Made by a program: the position numbers and the translations under genes. The notes below the pieces were generated by a model. It searched no databases, had not been told where the DNA came from, and worked only from the letters and a program-made list of their open reading frames with translations. This document shows, in pieces, positions 13,739 to 18,423 of a stretch of DNA of 18,423 nt (its first letter is position 1; each line of letters begins with the position of its first letter). This stretch comes from Comamonadaceae bacterium (GTDB taxonomy: Bacteria; Pseudomonadota; Gammaproteobacteria; Burkholderiales; Burkholderiaceae_C). Location: assembly GCA_947372005.1 (NCBI GenBank), contig CANBRV010000014.1, positions 1 through 18,423 of the forward strand, given 5' to 3'.

Positions 13739-14512
13739 TCAAACAAACCACTGAATCAACATGCCATTGAGCGACACCACAATCAGTGCCGCCACAATGT
13801 CCACTAGCGTTTTTTGACTGAGCTTGCTTTGTAGTTTGATCGCAAAGGGTAGTGAAGCGTAGCCGCCCGCCAGCATGCAGAGCAAATACAGCCACTGCAC
13901 GGCACCCGATATGGCGTAGAGCACGCTGCTAGATGCCATGAGCACCATACTGATAACGCTAGACGTCGCAATCGCCTCAGTCGCGCTGAGCGTGCCAAGC
14001 GACAGTAGCGCAGGCACCACGAGTGCGCCGCCGCCCACGCCCGATGCGCCTATAAAGAAACCCGAAATCGATGCCATGCCCGCCATGCCTAGCTTGCGCA
14101 AGCCAGCCTTGATGCGCTCGGAATACAGTGACACCAGCGCAATCACACACGCCACTAACACCAAGCCCCGCACGGTGCTATCAATGGCACTGCGCCACTC
14201 GGGAATCACTTTGGGAACAAAGCCTGCAAGCGCTGCGCAGACCGCCGCAACAGGCAACGCAAACAAAACAAAGCGCTTGAACGCAGGCCACTGCACTTGG
14301 CCGCTCTTTCTGATGCTGGTAATACTGCCGACACGAAACAAGACGGAAAACAAACTGGCTGTTGCCACCGCCGCGGTGGGCGAGAGCTTAAAAATAACCA
14401 TCAGACTGGGGACCAATAGCACGCCAGCGCCGACGCCCGAAATGTGAATCAAGCCCGCAACCACAAAACCAAAAGCCAAGAGCGCCAGCAAGGTCGGGAG
14501 AAAAGCCATCAT
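13739..14512 (-). CDS. TauE/SafE-family membrane permease
   Basis: A 257-residue membrane protein with about eight hydrophobic segments in two repeats. Each repeat carries the family's glycine-rich motif (ISGVGAGVLLVP near residue 24 and FIGASGVGGGALVVP near 150). TauE/SafE proteins move small sulfur-containing or organic anions across the inner membrane, such as sulfite, thiosulfate or sulfoacetate; the substrate here cannot be told. The start is the first of two adjacent ATGs (14512, 14509), with no strong Shine-Dalgarno, 15 bases after the ferredoxin stop. It is probably co-transcribed with that gene. Confidence 0.85.
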   Translation of the reverse strand: MMAFLPTLLALLAFGFVVAGLIHISGVGAGVLLVPSLMVIFKLSPTAAVATASLFSVLFRVGSITSIRKSGQVQWPAFKRFVLFALPVAAVCAALAGFVPKVIPEWRSAIDSTVRGLVLVACVIALVSLYSERIKAGLRKLGMAGMASISGFFIGASGVGGGALVVPALLSLGTLSATEAIATSSVISMVLMASSSVLYAISGAVQWLYLLCMLAGGYASLPFAIKLQSKLSQKTLVDIVAALIVVSLNGMLIQWFV

Positions 14513-14527
14513 GCGGAAGATGGACGC

Positions 14528-14803
14528 TTACAAATCCAGCGTCAGCGTTGCGCCTTTGGCACGAGAACAACAAATCATCATCGACTGCCCTTGCGATTTT
14601 TCAAAGTTAGACAGCACGCTATCACGGTGGTCAATCTCGCCAGCCAACACCTTGGTCTCGCACGTACCGCACACGCCTTGCTGGCATGAACTGGCAACCG
14701 TCATACCCTCCAACTCCAGTATCTCTAGGATGCTGGCGTCGGCTGGAATATCGACGGTTTTGCCCGTGCGCTCTAAGATGACTTGAAAAGATGAATCAGA
14801 CAT
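14528..14803 (-). CDS. Stand-alone [2Fe-2S] ferredoxin of the oxygenase-reductase type
   Basis: A 91-residue plant-type ferredoxin domain. The cluster ligands C-x4-C-x2-C (SCQQGVCGTC) and a fourth Cys in MICCSRAKG are present. The spacing and wording (GEIDHRDSVLSNFEKSQGQSMMICCSRAKG...LTLDL) closely follow the C-terminal ferredoxin domain of phthalate-dioxygenase-reductase-type enzymes (for example VanB), here without the FMN and NAD domains. It probably carries single electrons to an unidentified partner. ATG 14803 (MSDSSFQVIL) begins right at the domain. An ATG at 14833 would add ten residues, has AGGTG nearby, and cannot be excluded. It lies just upstream of the TauE/SafE gene. Confidence 0.85.
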   Translation of the reverse strand: MSDSSFQVILERTGKTVDIPADASILEILELEGMTVASSCQQGVCGTCETKVLAGEIDHRDSVLSNFEKSQGQSMMICCSRAKGATLTLDL

Positions 14804-14918
14804 TTTTAAATCTTGGATGACTTTGCTAAGCATTATCACCTATGCGAACCCGTGGTAACGCAACGCCATCACCGTTGCTCATCTCAAATATTTTCGATAT
14901 CTCATTCGACACTGGCGT

Positions 14919-14937
14919 GGTACGCATTAGGCGTATC
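14919..14937. promoter_or_regulatory. Inverted repeat in the ferredoxin/DUF2892 divergent region
   Basis: TACGC (14921-14925) and GCGTA (14931-14935) form a perfect inverted repeat around ATTAG, nearly extended outward (GG/TC). It overlaps a TATCAT -10-like box (14934-14939, plus strand). It is the only clear symmetric element in the roughly 206-base divergent region and could be an operator; no -35 of correct spacing is seen. Confidence 0.3.
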
Positions 14938-15009
14938 ATGCAAAATGCGGCAAAAAAAAGAAATAGTCGCATCCACGGTTTGACAACTTATTCACACAGG
15001 AGAATCATC

Positions 15010-15204
15010 ATGGAAAAAAACGTAGGCGGAATGGATCGTTGGTTGCGCATCCTCGCAGGGCTTGTCTTGATTGGGCTCACGCTCAATGGCAACATCGGCG
15101 CATGGGGCTGGTTGGGCGTCGTCGTACTGGCAACAGGCGTATTTAGTATGTGCGGCCTTTACAAGTTGATTGGTGTTAACACCTGCAAAATAAAAGGCGC
15201 TTAA
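15010..15204 (+). CDS. DUF2892 (YgaP-type) inner membrane protein
   Basis: A 64-residue protein consisting of two closely spaced membrane helices (WLRILAGLVLIGLTL and WGWLGVVVLATGVFSMCG), preceded by NVGGMDR and followed by CGLYKLIGVNTCKIKG. This is the DUF2892 domain, which in YgaP is fused to a rhodanese domain. Here it stands alone. The two cysteines near the C-terminus are typical. AGGAGA (14998-15003) lies six bases before the ATG and decides this start over a longer in-frame reading from 14842. DUF2892 proteins often accompany sulfur-handling genes. Confidence 0.85.
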   Translation: MEKNVGGMDRWLRILAGLVLIGLTLNGNIGAWGWLGVVVLATGVFSMCGLYKLIGVNTCKIKGA

Positions 15205-15211
15205 AAAGCGC
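15190..15211 (-). terminator. Terminator of the alpha/beta hydrolase gene, overlapping the end of the DUF2892 gene
   Basis: GCGCTT (15197-15202) and AAGCGC (15206-15211) form a perfect six-base stem with a three-base loop. On the minus strand it starts right after the hydrolase stop and is followed by CTTTTATTTTG. The same hairpin carries the DUF2892 stop codon, but there is no T-run on the plus strand. Confidence 0.6.
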
Positions 15212-16042
15212 TTAGGCGTTCTCAATCTTTCGGAGAAACGCGTCAATCAAACGCGCCGTCTCAATCGGTCTCTCCATTGGGAATAAATGCGGCCCTTCCA
15301 CATGCTGAAGCGTATTGCCGCTACTTGCCGCCACTAGCTTTTTTGCTCCAGCTAAGCCAACTCGTGCCATCTCGTAAGACTTCAACGCGGCCACAAAATG
15401 GAAAGGGCATTGCAGTGGATGCTTGCGCAGCATGCTCACCAAGTGATCGGGGAAATAAGCGTAGAACTTCGCTTCAATTTCACGCTTAAATTTAAGTGTG
15501 CGTTTGCCGTCCTCGGTTTTAACCGTGCCTGATTCGGCGTAGTCGCGCAGCACGCGCTCATCCCAATGTTTGAAGGCGCGCTTGTGTTTTAAATGCTCGA
15601 TGACCTGATCCACACTGTCCCACGTTGTGCGACGGCGCAGCGCCACCAACGCAGGTGGACGCTTCATGGTTTTGCCAAACAGCTTGGCGAGCTTCATCGC
15701 CCACCTCTTCCAGCCATAAATAACAAACGACTCGATCATGATCATGCCGCGTGCCAATTCGGGGCTTTGGGATGCGAGCATCAAACTTGCCGCGCCGCCC
15801 AGTGAGTGCCCAATCAAGATTGGCGTTTGGCCATGCTTGGCTTTGACGCTAGCGACAAACTCTCGCAACTCTTCAACCACATGCGGCCAGTTGTTGGTGA
15901 CGGGGTACTTCGGGTTGTGCCCCAATTGATCAAGCGCCTCAACCGTGTGGCCAAGCCGCCTAAGCTCATCAAACATCACGCGGTAAGTGGAGGCGCCAAA
16001 GCTATTGGCATGAGAGAAAACGAGTAGAGACATAGCAGCCAT
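15212..16042 (-). CDS. Alpha/beta hydrolase
   Basis: A 276-residue alpha/beta hydrolase. The nucleophile elbow G78-H-S80-L-G-G is clear, the N-terminal SHANSFGAS stretch supplies the oxyanion region, and H252 (VEGPHLFPME) is the likely catalytic histidine. The substrate is unknown. The sequence resembles small esterases or lipase-like hydrolases of proteobacteria. The segment RWAMKLAKLFGKTMKRPPALVALRRRTTW is a basic cap domain. AGGG lies five bases before the ATG at 16042; a second ATG at 16033 is possible. It converges on the DUF2892 gene with a seven-base gap. Confidence 0.85.
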   Translation of the reverse strand: MAAMSLLVFSHANSFGASTYRVMFDELRRLGHTVEALDQLGHNPKYPVTNNWPHVVEELREFVASVKAKHGQTPILIGHSLGGAASLMLASQSPELARGMIMIESFVIYGWKRWAMKLAKLFGKTMKRPPALVALRRRTTWDSVDQVIEHLKHKRAFKHWDERVLRDYAESGTVKTEDGKRTLKFKREIEAKFYAYFPDHLVSMLRKHPLQCPFHFVAALKSYEMARVGLAGAKKLVAASSGNTLQHVEGPHLFPMERPIETARLIDAFLRKIENA

Positions 16043-16208
16043 TTTCGCCCTAGTTTTGAAGATGGCAAACGCCCGAGCCCTAAATCCCGAACCTCCGCCT
16101 CTACACCAAGTGGTTTGTCATTGAACGCAGGCTGGACTTCGACTCTGACGACGCGCTTTGCGAATAATCGCATCTAGTATGATTTCACAAACAAAGCAAA
16201 GGAAAGTT

Positions 16209-17402
16209 ATGTCTTCTTTAATTCATCTAATCTACACAAGTGCTGCGACTGTTGAATTTACAGAGTCTGATTTGATAGAGCTATTAAACAAAGCAAGAGC
16301 GAAAAACTCCGGTCTCGGAATCACGGGCATGTTGTTATTTGAGAAGGGAAGTTTCTTCCAAATTTTAGAAGGAATGCCCAGCGCCATTGATGCGCTGTAT
16401 CAGACAATCGAACAGGATAAGAGACACAAAAATGTAGTCGCAATTATTCGCGAACCGATTGTTCTGCGATCATTTGCCGAATGGACCATGGGTTACTCAG
16501 AAATTTCTCAAAGCGAAATTTCTGAAATTACGGGTCTCAATGATTTTTTCGGGCAAGCATCCATTTTCCAAGAGGTAAACTCGGGTAGAGCTAAGAAACT
16601 TTTAAATGCTTTTCGGGATGGTCGCTGGCGCTCAAAAGTCAGTTTTACGGCTCAACCAATGGTTATTAGAGATAAGAAAGTAATCGGCCCCGCTAACGAA
16701 TTGCCTAAAGTTTCGTTTGCATACCAACCAATTGTTGACTCCAACCTTCTTGAAATTGTGGCGTACGAAGCCATGATAACGATTCAAGACAGCTCAACGC
16801 TATTAGAGATGCCGGCAGAAGGAAATGCTCAAAAATGGGCTCAATTTGAAACTTCACAGCAACCTAAAGCACTGCAAATCGCAGCACAACTGAATATTGA
16901 TTGCGATATCTTTTTAAAATTTAAAGCACATCATATTGATGCAGCACGGGATTCTATGAGTCAGATTTTGAGTCAGGCTAATGCACTCAATATTGCGGCC
17001 AACAGAATCATATTTGAAATTGACCATGAAGCCATGATTGGTGACTTCACAAAATTTGCAAAAATTATTGAAGACTTCAAAGCAGCGGGTCTAAAAATAT
17101 CAATCGACCATTTTGGTGCGGGTAAAGCTGGCTTGAATTTATTAGAGGCTTTAAATCCCGACATCGTGTCGTTAAATGCCCAGCTAGTGCGAGACATTCA
17201 TCAAAATGGATCCCGTCAGGCGATTGTGAGAGGTGTCTTACAGACCTGCAATGATCTAGGTATTGATTTAGTAGCCAAGTTCGTTGAGTCAGAAGACGAG
17301 TACAGATGGTTCCATAGCGAAGGGATCTATATGCTTCAAGGAAACTTTATCTCCGCTCCAGCATATGAACAACTGCCTAAGGCAAAATTTCTAGCCATCT
17401 AA
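16209..17402 (+). CDS. BLUF blue-light receptor with a degenerate EAL domain
   Basis: A 397-residue protein. Residues 2-96 are a BLUF flavin photoreceptor with all key residues at correct spacing: Y9, N33, Q51, W92 and M94 correspond to Y21, N45, Q63, W104 and M106 of AppA. A helical linker (about 110-160) follows. Residues 165-395 are an EAL phosphodiesterase domain that has lost many catalytic residues. The EAL motif is E187-A-M, the metal-binding Asn is F235, the E-x-x-E second Glu is H273, the second Asp of DDFG is H301, the catalytic Lys is S321, and the Glu of EGVE is K357. E270, D300, E360 and Q377 remain. It is therefore probably inactive toward cyclic-di-GMP, as in E. coli BluF (YcgF). 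The start at 16209 is set by AAAGGAAAG at ideal spacing. A weak TATGAT (16178-16183) may be the -10. The next gene, an intact EAL protein, starts two bases after the stop. Confidence 0.93.
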   Translation: MSSLIHLIYTSAATVEFTESDLIELLNKARAKNSGLGITGMLLFEKGSFFQILEGMPSAIDALYQTIEQDKRHKNVVAIIREPIVLRSFAEWTMGYSEISQSEISEITGLNDFFGQASIFQEVNSGRAKKLLNAFRDGRWRSKVSFTAQPMVIRDKKVIGPANELPKVSFAYQPIVDSNLLEIVAYEAMITIQDSSTLLEMPAEGNAQKWAQFETSQQPKALQIAAQLNIDCDIFLKFKAHHIDAARDSMSQILSQANALNIAANRIIFEIDHEAMIGDFTKFAKIIEDFKAAGLKISIDHFGAGKAGLNLLEALNPDIVSLNAQLVRDIHQNGSRQAIVRGVLQTCNDLGIDLVAKFVESEDEYRWFHSEGIYMLQGNFISAPAYEQLPKAKFLAI

Positions 17403-17404
17403 AA

Positions 17405-18121
17405 ATGACGGATTTTCCGAAATTCTCCTTCGCGTTTCAACCGATTGTCAATGCATCAATTGGCAAGGTTATTTCATACGAGGCTTTGGTACGTGGCATA
17501 AATGACACACCTGCATCTGATATTTTTCAAAAGATTGACGAGAAAGATAAATACATCTTTGACGAGTTGCTTCGGATAAAAGCAGTTGAATTGGCGGCAG
17601 CAGCAGGACTTCAGTGCAGTTTAAATTTAAATTTTTTACCGCAAAGTCTCGAGAACTCAAATGACACGATCTCAAAAACCTTAAAGGCAGCGGAGCAGCA
17701 TGGAATAAATCCTGACAGGATAGTTATAGAGTTAACGGAAACAGAAATCATTCGTGACATAGCGTTGTTTGCTCAAAAAATGAGTTTGTATCGAAGCACG
17801 GGCGTTACAGTCTCGATTGATGATTTTGGTGCTGGTTATTCAGGATTGAATTTACTGGCTCAGTTTTTGCCAGATCAGATAAAAATAGATATGTCGCTCA
17901 TTCGACATATCCATCTGAATGGCCCTCGGCAGGCGATTGTTCGCGGTGTTATTAGGACTTGCCTTGACTTGGGTATAGACATACTAGCCGAGGGTGTGGA
18001 AACTGAAGATGAATATAGCTGGTGTTTTAACGAGGGAATAGATATCTTTCAGGGATACTTTTTTGGCAAACCACTTTTTGAAAAGCTAGGCCAAGTGAAT
18101 TTTGACAATCAAATTCACTAA
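17405..18121 (+). CDS. Stand-alone EAL-domain cyclic-di-GMP phosphodiesterase
   Basis: A 238-residue protein that is nearly only an EAL domain, with no sensor, GGDEF or membrane part. All catalytic and metal-binding motifs are present: E26-A-L, N74 (LNLN), E109 and E112 (ELTETE), D139-D140 (SIDDFGAG), K160 and D162 (QIKID), E196 (AEGVET) and Q216 (FQGY). It should hydrolyse cyclic-di-GMP to pGpG. It is a close paralogue of the preceding gene's EAL domain: 38 of 64 residues are identical over the block starting LIRHIH (hand count). It starts two bases after that gene's stop with no strong Shine-Dalgarno, so translation is probably coupled. G+C is low: 60-base lines at 16861, 17101 and 17701 contain 20, 26 and 21 G+C, against 34 in an argB line (13021). 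Confidence 0.93.
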   Translation: MTDFPKFSFAFQPIVNASIGKVISYEALVRGINDTPASDIFQKIDEKDKYIFDELLRIKAVELAAAAGLQCSLNLNFLPQSLENSNDTISKTLKAAEQHGINPDRIVIELTETEIIRDIALFAQKMSLYRSTGVTVSIDDFGAGYSGLNLLAQFLPDQIKIDMSLIRHIHLNGPRQAIVRGVIRTCLDLGIDILAEGVETEDEYSWCFNEGIDIFQGYFFGKPLFEKLGQVNFDNQIH

Positions 18122-18183
18122 AGCGGGAGAGCATCAAAGCTAAGGGCAAGCATTGATGAAGAGGCAAAATAGTGCAGTCGATC

Positions 18184-18220
18184 GAATTTCAGTGGAAACA
18201 TAATTCATTCACTGAATTTC
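18184..18220. promoter_or_regulatory. Hyphenated inverted repeat upstream of boxC, candidate operator
   Basis: GAATTTCAGTG (18184-18194) and CACTGAATTTC (18210-18220) are inverted with 15 bases between, matching at ten of eleven positions; the inner seven (TTCAGTG/CACTGAA) are perfect. GAATTTCA is also a direct repeat (18184 and 18214). The spacer contains CATAAT (18199-18204), a possible -10. The right arm ends just before the boxC Shine-Dalgarno. It could bind a regulator or form a leader hairpin. The rest of 18122-18183 shows no clear signal. Confidence 0.45.
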
Positions 18221-18232
18221 AAAAGGAATGCC

Positions 18233-18423
18233 ATGACTACTGTTTCAAACCCCATCGTTGACTACCGCACATCGCCCGATCAATATAAGCATTGGTCGTA
18301 CAAAGTTGAGGGTCGCATCGCGACACTCACGCTCAACATCAACGAAGACGCGGGCATTCGCCCAGGCTATAAACTCAAGCTCAACTCCTACGATTTAGGC
18401 GTGGACATTGAGCTGCACGACGC
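18233..18423 (+). CDS. boxC: 2,3-epoxybenzoyl-CoA dihydrolase BoxC (5' part)
   Basis: The first 63 codons of an open reading frame that runs off the right edge. The start MTTVSNPIVDYRTSPDQYKHW and, above all, the block RPGYKLKLNSYDLGVDIELHDA are the well-known N-terminal sequence of BoxC, a crotonase-fold enzyme that opens the ring of 2,3-epoxybenzoyl-CoA in the aerobic benzoate (box) pathway. AAAAGGAA (18221-18228) lies upstream at good spacing. boxB, boxA and the CoA ligase would be expected further right. Nothing links it functionally to the EAL genes. Confidence 0.9.
   Translation, partial: MTTVSNPIVDYRTSPDQYKHWSYKVEGRIATLTLNINEDAGIRPGYKLKLNSYDLGVDIELHD

Noticed and set aside
13938..14447. 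169-codon open frame opposite the TauE/SafE permease
   Set aside because: Antisense shadow of a hydrophobic protein; no Shine-Dalgarno and no recognisable domain.
14980..15008. TTGACA just upstream of the DUF2892 gene as its -35 box
   Set aside because: A -10 at correct spacing would fall on the start codon, so transcription would begin inside the gene.
14842..15009. Longer N-terminus for the DUF2892 protein
   Set aside because: The extension has no recognisable domain and no ribosome site; AGGAGA points to the ATG at 15010, which gives the usual family length.
1..18423. CRISPR arrays, insertion sequences or other tandem repeats
   Set aside because: No regularly spaced repeats, no transposase genes and no long tandem repeats were seen on either strand.

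Overview
The window looks like the chromosome of a Burkholderiales betaproteobacterium. The main reasons are the tightly packed hisF-hisI-hisE-DUF4870-hinT...tatA-tatB-tatC block, a urt/ure urea locus, a glutamate-type ABC transporter of the gltIJKL kind, and the start of boxC from the aerobic benzoyl-CoA (box) pathway. This placement is my inference from gene content and protein style; no search was run. Most of the window is ordinary, moderately GC-rich core genome. Two AT-richer stretches stand out: 9665-10434 and 16209-18121.

Layout. 1-346 is the end of urtE, the ATP-binding subunit of a urea transporter. It converges on a lone ureD (357-1190, minus), which is read outward from a tRNA-Val(CAC) gene (1217-1291, minus). 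1393-4557 is a complete gltI-gltJ-gltK-gltL amino-acid ABC operon with a strong hairpin/T-run between the binding protein and the permeases. mscL (4616-5038) follows and abuts pdxA (minus) with no spacer. pdxA overlaps a Nif3-family gene. A DegS-like protease (plus) then converges on tatC-tatB-tatA (minus). Two unrecognised, translationally coupled genes (9665-10434, minus) sit between tatA and hinT with their own sigma70-like promoter. Next come hinT, a DUF4870 gene, hisE, hisI and hisF (all minus). argB (plus) diverges from hisF across only 35 bases. A TauE/SafE permease and a small 2Fe-2S ferredoxin (minus), a DUF2892 membrane protein (plus) and an alpha/beta hydrolase (minus) follow.

The most interesting system is at 16209-18121. 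A BLUF blue-light receptor fused to a degenerate EAL domain is followed two bases later by a stand-alone EAL domain with all catalytic motifs intact. The two EAL domains are clear paralogues. I read this as a possible split light sensor: the BLUF protein has the photoreceptor but a dead phosphodiesterase, and its partner has an intact phosphodiesterase but no sensor. The pair could work as a hetero-dimer controlling cyclic-di-GMP. A second candidate is the two-gene insertion in the his-tat block, whose larger product has a D...E-x-E pattern reminiscent of PD-(D/E)XK nucleases.

The window ends 191 bases into boxC, which is preceded by a conspicuous hyphenated inverted repeat (18184-18220) that may be its operator.
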